Source: Streptomyces sp. I6 (GTDB taxonomy: Bacteria; Actinomycetota; Actinomycetes; Streptomycetales; Streptomycetaceae). From it: a stretch of 64,000 nt of DNA. A program made the translations under genes and the position numbers. A model generated the notes under the pieces. The model was not told where the DNA came from. It searched no databases and worked only from the letters and a program-made list of their open reading frames with translations. Location of the stretch: the NCBI GenBank assembly GCA_003725745.1, contig RHDP01000001.1, forward strand, positions 1,081,001-1,145,000. Direction: 5' to 3'. Below, piece by piece: positions 46,630 to 55,994 of the stretch (position 1 is its first letter; every line of letters starts with the position of its first letter).

Positions 46630-47715
46630 TCAGGCCGTACGCGGGCTCGACGGCCGGGTGAGTTCGTCGTAGACGCTCAGGATCTGGGCGACGGTCTCGT
46701 CCTCCGTCGGCCAGGTCGCCGCCTGGGCCAGGCCCGCCGCCGAGAGCCGGCGGCGGCGATCGGGGTCCGCCAGCAGACGGCTGACCGCGGCGGCCAGCGC
46801 CACGGCGTCCCCGTAGGGCACGAACTCGGCCGCCGTGCCGACGAGTTCGGGTGTGCCGCCGACCCGGGTCGCCACCAGCGGCACCCCCAGCCGGAGTGCT
46901 TCCTGGGCGAGCACCGAGCGGGCCTCCCAGCTGCTCGGGAGCAGCGCCAGATCCGACACCGCCAGCAGCTCGCCGATGTCGTCGCGGTGGCCGAGGAGCC
47001 GTACCGGCAGGCCCTCCCCGTCGATGCGCCGTTGCAGCCCGGCGCGTTCCCGCCCCTCCCCCGCGATCGCGACCAGGGGAACGGGATCGAGCCCGAGCCA
47101 CCGGTGGGACGCGTCGAGCAGGGTGCCGTGGCCGCGACCGCGTTCGAGCCTGCCGACGGCCGTCAGCAACGGCCGCTCGACCACACCCAGTTCGGCCCGC
47201 ACCTTGCTCTCCGGACGGTCCGGGTGCGGAGGCGGTACGGCGACGGGGGCGAGGCGGGCGTCGCGCGCGCCCCGGCTCCGGGCCCGGTCCACCAGCTCGG
47301 AGGACGTCCCGAGCACGACCGTCGCCGCCCTCGCCACCCTCCGCTCCAGCATCCGCGTCACCCTTCCGCGCGCTCCCACGGCCCGGGTCCGGGTGTGCAG
47401 GGTGACCACCAGCGGCACGCGCCGTCCGCTGATCGCCAGGGCGGTCCGCACCGCGGCGTCGAGGCCGTGGGCGTGGACGACGTCCGCTCCCGCGCACACC
47501 GACCGGAGCGCCCCGACCGTTGCCGGGTCGCCGCGGCGCGGCACGGGCACGAACCGCGCCCCGGTACCGGGGAAGTCGTATGCGAACTCCAAGGGGGCGG
47601 GCGCGCACACGGTCACCCCCACTCCCCTCGCCACCAGGCCCCCGGCCAGTGACCTGACGTGAGCGCTGCTGCCCGCGCTGCCGCCCAGTACCTGGACCGT
47701 ACGCAGCTGTGTCAC
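46630..47715 (-). CDS. Glycosyltransferase family 4 protein
   Basis: The 361-residue GT-B enzyme starts at GTG 47715 (TQLRTVQVLGGSAGSSAHVR). It shows DVVHAHGLDAAVRTALAISG in the N-terminal domain and LLTAVGRLERGRGHGTLLDA and SWEARSVLAQEALRLGVPLV in the C-terminal nucleotide-sugar domain, including the E-x7-E pattern. The start lacks a good ribosome binding site, and longer frames upstream are unlikely because they cross a palindrome. Its place beside recN is conserved in streptomycetes. Donor and acceptor are unknown. Confidence 0.85.
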   Translation of the reverse strand: MTQLRTVQVLGGSAGSSAHVRSLAGGLVARGVGVTVCAPAPLEFAYDFPGTGARFVPVPRRGDPATVGALRSVCAGADVVHAHGLDAAVRTALAISGRRVPLVVTLHTRTRAVGARGRVTRMLERRVARAATVVLGTSSELVDRARSRGARDARLAPVAVPPPHPDRPESKVRAELGVVERPLLTAVGRLERGRGHGTLLDASHRWLGLDPVPLVAIAGEGRERAGLQRRIDGEGLPVRLLGHRDDIGELLAVSDLALLPSSWEARSVLAQEALRLGVPLVATRVGGTPELVGTAAEFVPYGDAVALAAAVSRLLADPDRRRRLSAAGLAQAATWPTEDETVAQILSVYDELTRPSSPRTA

Positions 47716-47800
47716 GCGCCAAGGATGCCAGTCCGCACGCACGTTCCGGCACCGCCATGATGTCGTTCCCGTGTCCGCGGCCTCAACAGCCTCACGCGTA

Positions 47801-47816
47801 TCACCCACACGGGTGA
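47801..47816 (-). promoter_or_regulatory. Palindrome TCACCC-N4-GGGTGA upstream of the glycosyltransferase
   Basis: A perfect 6-bp inverted repeat located about 85 bp before the glycosyltransferase start on the minus strand. It is a candidate operator; nothing in the window identifies its regulator. Confidence 0.35.
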
Positions 47817-48076
47817 GCGCACACCGGCGGACACGGGCTCGTCCGAAACGGTTCCGCGACCTGGATTGCCGGGTGGGAGGCGTTGGCGCCCGACGTCGTC
47901 CTGGATGTCAGGCGTCATTGAGGCGCTCCCACGGCGCACGACGCGACGTGTGCGCCGGTTCTCGCGCCGTACACCACCCGGGCGACCGCCGCGGCCCCGC
48001 CGCACGGCCCCGGCACGGGCTCCCCGGCCGGCCCGCGCGTCCCCAAGGCGGTTCGGGACGCCCCCGTGCGGCGGCG

Positions 48077-48128
48077 CGAACCGGCGGGCCGAACCGGGGC
48101 CCCGAACCGGCGACCCGAACCGGCGGGC
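48077..48128. repeat. Four tandem 13-bp repeats
   Basis: CGAACCGG recurs at 48077, 48090, 48103 and 48116, exactly 13 bp apart, each followed by five variable G/C bases. The block sits 125 bp downstream of the recN stop. Its function is unknown. Confidence 0.7.
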
Positions 48129-48253
48129 CGGGAAGCCCCTCGCCCAGCGGATCACCGAACACAGCGGCCCCCCTCGCCCAGCAGGCCCAGTGACGGCACT
48201 GCGGGTCCACACGCCCCGCGGGTCCATCGCCGCATCCGGCCCCGGACCTGTAC

Positions 48254-49984
48254 TCAGACCTCCGCGCGCGCCGTCGCCAGCAGTTCCTCCGCGTGCGCCC
48301 GCGCCGTCTCCGAGTCCTCCTGGCCGGCGAGCATCCGGGACAGCTCGCGCACCCGGTCCTCCCCCTGGAGGACCGTGACCCCGGACCGGGTCACCGACCC
48401 GTCGTCGGTCTTCTCGACCAGCAGCTGCCGGTCGGCGAACGCCGCCACCTGCGGCAGGTGGGTCACCACGACCACCTGCGCGGACTTCGCGAGCTTGGCG
48501 AGGCGCCGGCCGATCTCCACCGCCGCCTTGCCGCCGACCCCCGCGTCGACCTCGTCGAAGAGGTACGTCGGCACCGGGTCGGTCCCCGCGAAGACGACCT
48601 CCACCGCCAGCATCACACGCGAGAGCTCGCCGCCGGACGCGCCCTTGGCGATCGGCCGCGGCTGCGCGCCCGGGTGGGGGGCCAGCAGCAGCTCGACCTC
48701 GTCGGCGCCCGACGGCGCGTACGCGACGGTGCGCCCGTTGACCTCGACCCCGTCGGGGTCGTCGGTCTGCCGGACGGCGATCGTGACACGCGCGTGCGGC
48801 ATCGCGAGATGCGCCAGCTCCGCCGTCACCGCCTCCGCGAACCGGGCCGCCGCCGCCGTACGGGCGTCCGTCAGCGCCTGGGCCAGGCCCGACAGTTCGG
48901 TGCGCAGCGCGTCGCGTTCCGCCGTCAGCTCGCCGATCCGGTCGTCGTCGCCCTCGAGTTCCGTCAGCCGGCCGGCGCCCTCCTCGGCCCACGCCAGGAC
49001 GGCGGAGACGTCCTCTCCGTACTTGCGGGTGAGCGCGCCGAGCGCGGCCCGCCGCTCCTCGACCGCCGCGAGCCGCAGCGGATCCGCGTCGAGGTCGTCC
49101 GCGTAGCCGGCGAGTTCGCCCGCCACGTCGGCGAGCAGGATGGAGATCTCGCCCATCCGGTCGGCGAGCGCGGCCAGCGCCGGATCGTGGGCGCGCACGG
49201 CGTCCAGGGCCCGCCCGGCGCCGGCGACGAGGGTGGCCGCGTCGACGCCCTCGGGGTCCTCCGGGTTCCCCGCGAGCGCCGTGTGCGCCGCGGACGCGGC
49301 GGCGGCGAGGGCCTCGGCGTGCCCCAGCCGCTCGGCCTCGGCGGCCAGCTCCTTGTCCTCACCGGCCTGCGGTTCCACGGCCGCGACCTCGTTCAGCCCA
49401 AAGCGCAGCAGGTCGGCTTCCTGCGCCCGTTCACGGGCGCGGGTGGTGAGTTCGGCCAGCTCGGCGGAGACGGCCTTCAGCCGCCGGTACGCGGCCGCGT
49501 ACTTCGCGTGCGGCCCGGCGACCGCGTCCCCCGCGTACCGGTCCAGGGCCTGCCGCTGGCGGGCGGGCTTCAGCAGCCCCTGCTGGTCCGTCTGCCCGTG
49601 GACGGCCACCAGCTCGTCGGCCAGCTCGGTCAGCATGCCGACCGGAACCGAACGCCCGCCGAGGTGCGCCCGCGAACGGCCCTCCGCGGAGATCGTCCGG
49701 CTGATCAGCAGCGCCCCGTCGTCGAGTTCGGCGCCCGCCTCCTCGGCCCGTACCGCCACCGGGGCGCCGGCGGGCACGCTGACCCGCCCCTCCACGACGG
49801 CCGACCTGGCGCCGATCCGTACGAGGGCGGGGTCGGCTCGCCCGCCGAGCAGCAGCCCGAGGCTGGTGACGACCATGGTCTTGCCCGCACCGGTCTCACC
49901 GGTGACCGCCGTGAACCCCGGCGACAGCTCGACGACGGCGTCGTCGATGACCCCGAGCGACCGTATCCGCATCTCCTCCAACAC
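48254..49984 (-). CDS. recN: DNA repair protein RecN
   Basis: The 576-residue SMC-like ATPase acts early in double-strand break repair. The Walker A is AVTGETGAGKTMVVTSLGLL, the ABC signature is AKGASGGELSRVMLAVEVVF and the Walker B is PTYLFDEVDAGVGGKA. A central coiled coil (about residues 160-370) separates the two ATPase halves. The start is GTG 49984. It lies 254 bp after nadK in the tlyA-nadK-recN order that is conserved across actinobacteria. Confidence 0.96.
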   Translation of the reverse strand: MLEEMRIRSLGVIDDAVVELSPGFTAVTGETGAGKTMVVTSLGLLLGGRADPALVRIGARSAVVEGRVSVPAGAPVAVRAEEAGAELDDGALLISRTISAEGRSRAHLGGRSVPVGMLTELADELVAVHGQTDQQGLLKPARQRQALDRYAGDAVAGPHAKYAAAYRRLKAVSAELAELTTRARERAQEADLLRFGLNEVAAVEPQAGEDKELAAEAERLGHAEALAAAASAAHTALAGNPEDPEGVDAATLVAGAGRALDAVRAHDPALAALADRMGEISILLADVAGELAGYADDLDADPLRLAAVEERRAALGALTRKYGEDVSAVLAWAEEGAGRLTELEGDDDRIGELTAERDALRTELSGLAQALTDARTAAAARFAEAVTAELAHLAMPHARVTIAVRQTDDPDGVEVNGRTVAYAPSGADEVELLLAPHPGAQPRPIAKGASGGELSRVMLAVEVVFAGTDPVPTYLFDEVDAGVGGKAAVEIGRRLAKLAKSAQVVVVTHLPQVAAFADRQLLVEKTDDGSVTRSGVTVLQGEDRVRELSRMLAGQEDSETARAHAEELLATARAEV

Positions 49985-50238
49985 GGGGAAGACCTTACGA
50001 GGTCCGGGGCCGGGTGTGCGACGGCCCCCGCCTCCCGGATACGCATCCGCAGGTCGGCGCGCCCCTCATCACCCGTGGGGGTGGCCGGCGCGGGAGCCGG
50101 CGGCCGCGTCGCCCCCGCGCCGGGAACACCCCTCCGGCCCGCCGGGCGCGCCCGGCACCCGCCCGCCGCGCCAGTCGCCGGCGCCGGCGGTCGTCCAGGC
50201 GCCCGGCACCCGTCCGGCGCGCAGCAGCACGGCTCGGT

Positions 50239-51180
50239 TCAGGTGTCGCCGTGGGGGGCGCCCCGCCAGCCCGAGACCGGCAGCGCGAACTTCGCCACCA
50301 GCCGGTCCGTGAACGACGCGTGGTGCAGCCGGGCCAGCCGCACCGGCACCTCGCCGCGCCGCACCTCCACCCGCGCCGCGGCCGGCAGTTCGACGGCGCG
50401 GCGCCCGTCGCACCACAGCACACCGTGCGGGGTGTCGGGCTGCACCTCGACCGCGAGGACCGACGACGGCGAGGTGACCAGGGGCTTCGCGAACAGGGCG
50501 TGGGCGCTGATCGGTACCATCAGCAGCGCCTCGACCTCGGGCCAGACCACCGGCCCGCCCGCCGAGAACGCGTACGCGGTCGACCCCGTCGGAGTGGCGC
50601 ACACGATGCCGTCGCAGCCGAAGCCGCTCACCGGCCGCCCGTCGATCTCCAGGACGACCTCGAGCATCCGCTCCGGGGACACCTTCTGCACGGCGGCCTC
50701 GTTCAGCGCCCAGTCGCGGTGCACGACGTCGCCGTTGCGGCGGACGGCCACATCGATGGTCATCCGCTCCTCGACCTCGTACTCCCGGGTCACGACCCGG
50801 TCGACGACCCTGTCCAGGTCGTCACGCTCCGCCTCGGCGAGGAACCCGACCCTCCCCAGGTTGACCCCGAGCATCGGGACCCCGGAGGCACGGGCGAACT
50901 CGGCCCCGCGCAGCAGCGTGCCGTCGCCGCCGAGCACGATGAGCAGCTCGCACCCGTCGAGCACCTCCGGCGTCGCCTCGGGCACGGTCTCCACGGACCG
51001 CGGCAGCGGGAGGTCGGCGGCCTCGAAGGCGAGCACCCGCACTCCGATGCCCGCGCGCAGCAGCCCCTGGACCACGAGTTCTGCACTGCGGATCGCCGCG
51101 GGCCGGCCGGTGTGGGCCAGCAGGAACACGGTGCGGGTCCGGGCCCGCGCCTCCAGGGTGGTCACACTCGTATCGGTCAA
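50239..51180 (-). CDS. nadK: NAD kinase
   Basis: The 313-residue enzyme phosphorylates NAD to NADP with ATP or polyphosphate. It carries LLIVLGGDGTLLRGAEFARA with the catalytic GGDG, LNEAAVQKV and GIVCATPTGSTAYAFSAGGP. The preferred start is TTG 51180, which overlaps the tlyA stop (TTGA) and has GGAGG seven bases upstream; a GTG five codons further in is the alternative. With the NAD salvage cluster it is a second NAD-related locus in the window, but far away and in a different operon. Confidence 0.95.
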   Translation of the reverse strand: MTDTSVTTLEARARTRTVFLLAHTGRPAAIRSAELVVQGLLRAGIGVRVLAFEAADLPLPRSVETVPEATPEVLDGCELLIVLGGDGTLLRGAEFARASGVPMLGVNLGRVGFLAEAERDDLDRVVDRVVTREYEVEERMTIDVAVRRNGDVVHRDWALNEAAVQKVSPERMLEVVLEIDGRPVSGFGCDGIVCATPTGSTAYAFSAGGPVVWPEVEALLMVPISAHALFAKPLVTSPSSVLAVEVQPDTPHGVLWCDGRRAVELPAAARVEVRRGEVPVRLARLHHASFTDRLVAKFALPVSGWRGAPHGDT

Positions 51181-51992
51181 CGCGGCCCCTCCGCCACTGC
51201 GCGCTCGACGTCCGCCGGGTCGAGCTCCGGTGCCCCGGCCCGGAGCCAGAGAAAGTACTCGACATTGCCCGAGGGACCCGGCAGCGGACTCGCGGTCACG
51301 CCCAGCACGCCGAGCCCCAGCTCGGCCGCCTGCCGTGCCACCGTCCGCACCGCCTCGGAACGCAGCTCCGGGCTGCGGACCACACCGCCGCTGCCGAGGC
51401 GCTCCTTGCCGACCTCGAACTGCGGCTTGACCATCAGGACGAGATCGGCGCCGGGCGCCGCGCAGCGCACCAGCGCGGGCAGCACCAGGCCCAGCGGGAT
51501 GAAGGACAGGTCCCCGACGATCAGGTCCACCGCCTCCCCGCCGATCGCTTCCACGGTCAACTCACGGACATTCGTACGGTCCTTGACCGTCACGCGTTCA
51601 TCACTGCGCAGCGACCAGGCCAGCTGTCCGTACCCGACGTCGACGGCGACGACATGGGCGGCACCGGCCCGCAGCAGCACATCGGTGAACCCGCCCGTGG
51701 AGGCGCCCGCGTCCAGCGCCCTGCGCCCCTGCGTCCGCAGGCCCCGCGGCACGAACGCCGCGAAGGCGCCGGCGAGCTTGTGGCCGCCGCGCGAGACGTA
51801 CTCGGGGTCGCCGTCGTCGCGGGCGACGACGATGGGGGCACTGGTCTCCACCTGCGTGGCGGGCTTGGCGGCGGTGTTGCCGCCGACGGTCACCCGGCCC
51901 GCCGCGATCAGCTGGCTCGCGTGCTCGCGCGAGCGCGCCAGCTTGCGGCGTACCAGCTCGGCGTCGAGACGGCGGCGTGCCACTCCTGCCAC
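51177..51992 (-). CDS. tlyA: TlyA-family rRNA 2'-O-methyltransferase
   Basis: The 271-residue protein has an N-terminal S4 RNA-binding domain (RRRLDAELVRRKLARSREHA) and an FtsJ-like methyltransferase domain with RALDAGASTGGFTDVLLRAG as SAM motif I and DLIVGDLSFIPLGLVLPAL. In mycobacteria TlyA methylates 16S and 23S rRNA riboses and its loss causes capreomycin resistance. The GTG start at 51992 is followed by an operon with nadK and recN. Confidence 0.93.
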   Translation of the reverse strand: MAGVARRRLDAELVRRKLARSREHASQLIAAGRVTVGGNTAAKPATQVETSAPIVVARDDGDPEYVSRGGHKLAGAFAAFVPRGLRTQGRRALDAGASTGGFTDVLLRAGAAHVVAVDVGYGQLAWSLRSDERVTVKDRTNVRELTVEAIGGEAVDLIVGDLSFIPLGLVLPALVRCAAPGADLVLMVKPQFEVGKERLGSGGVVRSPELRSEAVRTVARQAAELGLGVLGVTASPLPGPSGNVEYFLWLRAGAPELDPADVERAVAEGPR

Positions 51993-51999
51993 GTTCGGT

Positions 52000-52431
52000 T
52001 CAGCTCCTGGGGTCGTACGGGTCTTCCGGTCGGGCGTCCAGCGCGGTCAGCGTGTCGCGCAGCCCCCGGTGTACATCCTCGTACACCTCCAGGTGGCCGC
52101 CCGCCGGGAGGTGGTCGGCGTCGCCCAGCCGCTCGAGGTGCGCGTCGACCCCGGTGTGGCCGGTGGTGACGCGCGCGACGCCCAGGGGCGCGGGGGCGGC
52201 CGGCTCGTACGCCGGCTCCTTTGCCACGGGGCCGGCTCCGGTGGCGTCCTGGACGGCGGTGGATCCGGTGCCGCCCAGGGCGGCCGGCGCGCCGTCACCC
52301 GGCGGGACAGCGTGTCGCGCGCCCGGGAGGCCCGCCGCGGGGCCGGGCGCCGGGAACGGCTCCCCGGCACCGCCCTGCGCCGCCCCGGACGCCTCGTGCG
52401 CCGCCGGAGGCGTGTGGATCGAGTCGCTCAT
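52000..52431 (-). CDS. Conserved hypothetical protein upstream of tlyA
   Basis: The 143-residue protein starts at ATG 52431 and ends seven bases before tlyA, so it is the first gene of that operon. The first 80 residues are Ala/Pro/Gly-rich and probably disordered. The conserved part is the C-terminus, VTTGHTGVDAHLERLGDADH followed by a helical EVYEDVHRGLRDTLTALDA. Proteins with this short C-terminal block are common beside tlyA in Streptomyces. I do not recognise a function. Confidence 0.7.
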   Translation of the reverse strand: MSDSIHTPPAAHEASGAAQGGAGEPFPAPGPAAGLPGARHAVPPGDGAPAALGGTGSTAVQDATGAGPVAKEPAYEPAAPAPLGVARVTTGHTGVDAHLERLGDADHLPAGGHLEVYEDVHRGLRDTLTALDARPEDPYDPRS

Positions 52432-52473
52432 GCCCAGACGCTACCGCGAAGCCCTGGGGTACCGTCGATCACA

Positions 52474-52821
52474 ATGGCGACGACAGAGGAGTGCCGCGGC
52501 GCACTCGACAGACTCTCGGGCAATCTCGCGAACGCGGACGGCGACGTGCGCAGCGCGGCCACCCTCGACCGCTCCCTGAGCTGCCACATCAGGGACCTGG
52601 ACCTCACCTTCACCGGTCGCCTCGCGGCCGGTCGGATCGCGGTCCTCGACACGCTCGACGGACCGCCCGCGGAGAAGGCCGACATCCGGCTGGAGATGAC
52701 CGGTGACGACCTGGTGGCGATGGTCGACGGACGGCTGGACTTCGCGAAGGCCTGGGCCTCGGGCCGGGTCAGGCTCGAGGCGGGCTTCCGCGATCTGCTG
52801 CGTCTCAGGGCGCTGCTCTAG
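52474..52821 (+). CDS. SCP2 sterol-binding domain-like protein
   Basis: The 115-residue protein starts at ATG 52474, 42 bp from the divergent hypothetical gene. The whole length fits the SCP2 fold: CHIRDLDLTFTGRLAAGRIA, ADIRLEMTGDDLVAMVDGRL and DFAKAWASGRVRLEAGFRDL. SCP2 domains form a hydrophobic pocket for lipids or acyl chains. It is a conserved single-domain protein in Streptomyces; ligand and partner are unknown. Confidence 0.8.
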   Translation: MATTEECRGALDRLSGNLANADGDVRSAATLDRSLSCHIRDLDLTFTGRLAAGRIAVLDTLDGPPAEKADIRLEMTGDDLVAMVDGRLDFAKAWASGRVRLEAGFRDLLRLRALL

Positions 52822-52975
52822 CTAGTGCCCGGGACCGGTGCCGGGGCGCCGCCGCGACCAGGGCAGCCGTAGTGCCCGGGTCGCCGCCGAGGCCCGCCGC
52901 GTCGGTAGCGGCCGAGCGCCGCCGAAGCCACCGCACGGGCGGGGCGGGGTGCGCCGCGGCGGCGGCCACCGCGTC

Positions 52976-53829
52976 TCAGGACACCGCCGCGGTCGCTCCG
53001 GCCGCCGCACCGGAAGCGGACGCCCGCGGGGCCTCTGAGGACGCCCTGCCGCGCCGTGCCAGCGGCACCACCAGCGGCGTACCGGTCTCCGGGTCGTCGA
53101 TGACCTGGGCACGGACCCCGAAGACCCGCTCGACGAGCCCGGCGGTGACCACGTCCCCCGGCGGACCCTCCGCGGCGATCCTCCCGTCCCGCATCGCGAT
53201 CAGGTGCGTGGCGTAGCGCGCTGCCTGGTTGAGGTCGTGCAGCACCGCGACGAGCGTGCGGCCCCGGGTCTCGTGCAGTTCGGCGCAGAGGTCGAGGATC
53301 TCCAGCTGGTGCTGGATGTCGAGGAAGGTGGTCGGCTCGTCCAGCAGCAGCAGCGGCGTCTGCTGGGCGAGCGCCATCGCGATCCACACCCGCTGGCGCT
53401 GCCCGCCGGACAGCTCGTCGACATAGCGGTCGGCGAGCCCGGCCACCCCGGTCTCCGCCATCGACTCCCGCACGATCCGCTCGTCCTCCTGCGACCACTG
53501 GCGCAGCAGGCCCTGGTGCGGGTACCGGCCCCGGGCCACCAGGTCCCCTACGGTGATCCCGTCGGGGCCACCGACGACTGGGGCAGCAGCCCGAGCGTCC
53601 GCGCGACCTTCCTCGCGGGCACGGTCTGGATCGTCTGCCCGTCCAGCAGCACCCGGCCCTGACTGGGCTTCAGCATCCGTGAGAGCGCCCGCAGCAGCGT
53701 GGACTTGCCGCAGGCGTTCGGGCCGACGATGACCGTGAACGAGTTGTCGGGTATCGCGACCGAGAGGTCCTCGGCGATCACCCGCCGGTCGTAGGCGAGG
53801 GTGACCGACTCCGCGGTGAGGCGCTGCAT
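52976..53829 (-). CDS. Iron-siderophore ABC transporter ATP-binding protein (frameshifted in this sequence)
   Basis: The FecE/FepC-type ATPase begins MQRLTAESVTLAYDRRVIAE at ATG 53829 (AGGAG seven bases upstream). The Walker A is VIVGPNACGKSTLLRALSRM; the Q loop precedes the frameshift at the G run 53564-53567. After one added base follow the signature DELSGGQRQRVWIAMALAQQ and the Walker B LLLLDEPTTFLDI, for a total of 284 residues. A C-terminal Ala-rich tail ends it. It is the last gene of an operon with two FecCD permeases and would power import of ferric siderophores. No binding-protein gene is seen. Confidence 0.9.
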
Positions 53830-53894
53830 GAAGGTACTCCTGGGGTTCTTCTCGGTCCGGTGCGGGTCTGCGCTCCCATGACCGGCACGGGCCG

Positions 53895-54932
53895 TCATAT
53901 CCGGTTCGCCTTGCGTTCGGTGACGAGCAGCCAGAGCAGGTAGGCGCCGCCGAGCACACCGGTGACGACGCCGACCGGCAGCCGGCGGTCGCCGAACGCC
54001 GAGGTGGCGACCCAGTCGGCGACGACCAGCAGGGCGGCGCCCATCACGGCGCTCGCGGCCACGTTCGGACCGGGCGAGCGGGTGAGCCGGCGGGCGAGCT
54101 GCGGGGCGCTGAGCGCGACGAACACGATCGGGCCCGCCGCGGCCGTCGCGACGGCCGTCAGCAGCACCGCGGAGCCCATCAGCACGGCGCGTGTCCGTTC
54201 GACGCGGATTCCCAGCGCGTACGCGGCGTCGTCGCCCATCTCCAGCATCCGCAGGGGCCGCCCGTACGCCAGGGACAGCGGGATGAGCACCGCGCAGACG
54301 GCGAGCAGCGGCCAGAAGTGGTTCCAGTCGCGGCCGTCGAGCGAGCCCGTCATCCACACGACGGCCCGGGTGGCGTCGACGAGGTCGGCCTTGGTGACGA
54401 GGTAGTGGATGGCGCCGGTGAGCATCGCGGCGATGCCGATGCCCACCAGCACCAGCCGGTAGCCGTGCACGCCCCGCTTCCAGGCGAGGAGGTAGACGGC
54501 TGCGCCGGTCGCCAGTCCGCCGGCGATCGCGCCGCCCGCGGTGGCGAAGGAGTCGCCCCGGAACAGCACGATCACCGTCAGCGCGCCGACGCTCGAGCCC
54601 TGGGCGAATCCGAGCACGTCCGGGCTGCCCAGCGGATTGCGCGAGATGGACTGGAAGAGCGCCCCGCCGACCGCGAGCGCCGCACCGACCAGCAGCGCCA
54701 CCAGGACCCGCGGCAGCCGCACATCCCGGACGATGAACTCCTGGGCGGCCGTACCGTCGCCGAGCAGGGTGGCGACGACCTCGCCCGGCGCCATCGGGAA
54801 GTCCCCGCTGCCGACGAGCACGACGGCGACGGCCAGCGCCGCGGCCAGCAGCAGCAGGACGACGAGGGCCGCCCTCGGGTCCACCCGCACCGACAGCCCG
54901 CCCGGGGTGCGTATCGCTTTCACGGCCTTCAC
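53895..54932 (-). CDS. FecCD-family iron-siderophore permease, second subunit
   Basis: The 345-residue protein has about nine hydrophobic helices. It starts at GTG 54932, overlapping the stop of the first permease (GTGA). Typical FecCD segments are RDVRLPRVLVALLVGAALAV, GGALFQSISRNPLGSPDVLG and AGPIVFVALSAPQLARRLTR. It pairs with the upstream permease to form the membrane channel of the importer and ends 66 bp before the ATPase gene. Confidence 0.92.
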   Translation of the reverse strand: MKAVKAIRTPGGLSVRVDPRAALVVLLLLAAALAVAVVLVGSGDFPMAPGEVVATLLGDGTAAQEFIVRDVRLPRVLVALLVGAALAVGGALFQSISRNPLGSPDVLGFAQGSSVGALTVIVLFRGDSFATAGGAIAGGLATGAAVYLLAWKRGVHGYRLVLVGIGIAAMLTGAIHYLVTKADLVDATRAVVWMTGSLDGRDWNHFWPLLAVCAVLIPLSLAYGRPLRMLEMGDDAAYALGIRVERTRAVLMGSAVLLTAVATAAAGPIVFVALSAPQLARRLTRSPGPNVAASAVMGAALLVVADWVATSAFGDRRLPVGVVTGVLGGAYLLWLLVTERKANRI

Positions 54933-55990
54933 AGCTGCGCCATCCTCCTGCGCCGTACGAGATGGATGAACACGGGTCCGCCGATGAACGCGGTGACCAC
55001 GCCGACCTGCAACTCCGAGGGACGGGCGACCATCCGGCCGACGACGTCCGACCCGAGCAGCAGCACCGGCGACAGCACGGCGGCGTAGGGCAGGATCCAC
55101 CGCATGTCGGGGCCGGTCACGGCCCGCACGAGATGCGGGACCATCAGCCCGATGAACACGATGGGCCCGCAGGCGGCGGTCGCCGCACCGCACAGCAGGG
55201 TGACCGCGGCCATGGCCAGCACACGGGTCCGGTGGAGATGGGCGCCCAGCGCGCGGGCGGTGTCGTCGCCCATCTCCATCGCGTTGAGCGGCCGGGCGAT
55301 CAGCAGGGCCAGCACCATCCCGGCGGCGATGAAGGGCGCCACCTTGCCGATCGTCGCGGGATCGGCCGAGGCGAGCGAGCCGACGGTCCAGAAGCGCAGC
55401 CGGTCCAGGGCGGCCGAGTCCAGCAGCTGTACGGCGTTGACATAGCCGAACAGCGCGGCCGTGGCGGCGGTACCGGCGAGTGCGAGCCGTACCGGTGTGG
55501 CACCGCGGCTGCCGCCCAGCAGGTACACGACCACCGAGACCACGCCGGCGCCGAGGAAGGCGAACCACACGTACTCGGAGATCGAGGTGACCCCGAGGAA
55601 GCTGATGGCCGTCACGACCGCCGCGGACGCGCCGGCGTTGACCCCGAGCAGACCGGGTTCGGCGAGCGGGTTGCGGGTCAGTGCCTGCATCACCGCACCG
55701 GAGAGGCCCAGGGCGGCACCCACCAGGAGGCCGAGCACGGTCCTCGGCACCCGGACGTCGCGGATCACCACGTCGTTGCCGGTACCGGAGTTCTGGAAGA
55801 GCCCGTGCCACACATCGGCGACCGGTACCGGCTTGGCTCCGATCGCGATGCTCGCGACACAGACCAGCGCCAGGACACCGACGGCGAGCAGCAGACCGGC
55901 CGCGCGCAGCGCATGGCGCCTGGCCGGCTCGGGCGCGGACGCCGCGGCCGTCCGGTCCGCGCTCTGTTCGGGAGGACTGTCGACCAACAC
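54929..55990 (-). CDS. FecCD-family iron-siderophore permease, first subunit
   Basis: The 353-residue protein starts at GTG 55990, only five bases after an iron-box-like site. Its first helix is ALRAAGLLLAVGVLALVCVA and its conserved segments include RDVRVPRTVLGLLVGAALGL, SGAVMQALTRNPLAEPGLLG and GPIVFIGLMVPHLVRAVTGP. It forms the permease heterodimer with the next gene. The operon lacks a substrate-binding lipoprotein, so the system may use a binding protein encoded elsewhere. Confidence 0.93.
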   Translation of the reverse strand: MLVDSPPEQSADRTAAASAPEPARRHALRAAGLLLAVGVLALVCVASIAIGAKPVPVADVWHGLFQNSGTGNDVVIRDVRVPRTVLGLLVGAALGLSGAVMQALTRNPLAEPGLLGVNAGASAAVVTAISFLGVTSISEYVWFAFLGAGVVSVVVYLLGGSRGATPVRLALAGTAATAALFGYVNAVQLLDSAALDRLRFWTVGSLASADPATIGKVAPFIAAGMVLALLIARPLNAMEMGDDTARALGAHLHRTRVLAMAAVTLLCGAATAACGPIVFIGLMVPHLVRAVTGPDMRWILPYAAVLSPVLLLGSDVVGRMVARPSELQVGVVTAFIGGPVFIHLVRRRRMAQL

Positions 55991-55994
55991 CCGG

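Larger units (their letters stand above)
47716..48253. other. 538-bp region between recN and the glycosyltransferase
   Basis: No gene is supported here. It holds a short palindrome (TCACCC-ACAC-GGGTGA, 47801-47816) and a tandem 13-bp repeat (48077-48128). Both genes are on the minus strand, so this region should contain the recN terminator and the glycosyltransferase promoter. Confidence 0.5.

Noticed and set aside
48293-51430. A 1045-codon open frame on the plus strand, and others such as 50014-52821
   Set aside because: They lie opposite recN, nadK and tlyA; long antisense frames are usual in high-GC DNA, and the translations have no domains and biased Arg/Pro composition.
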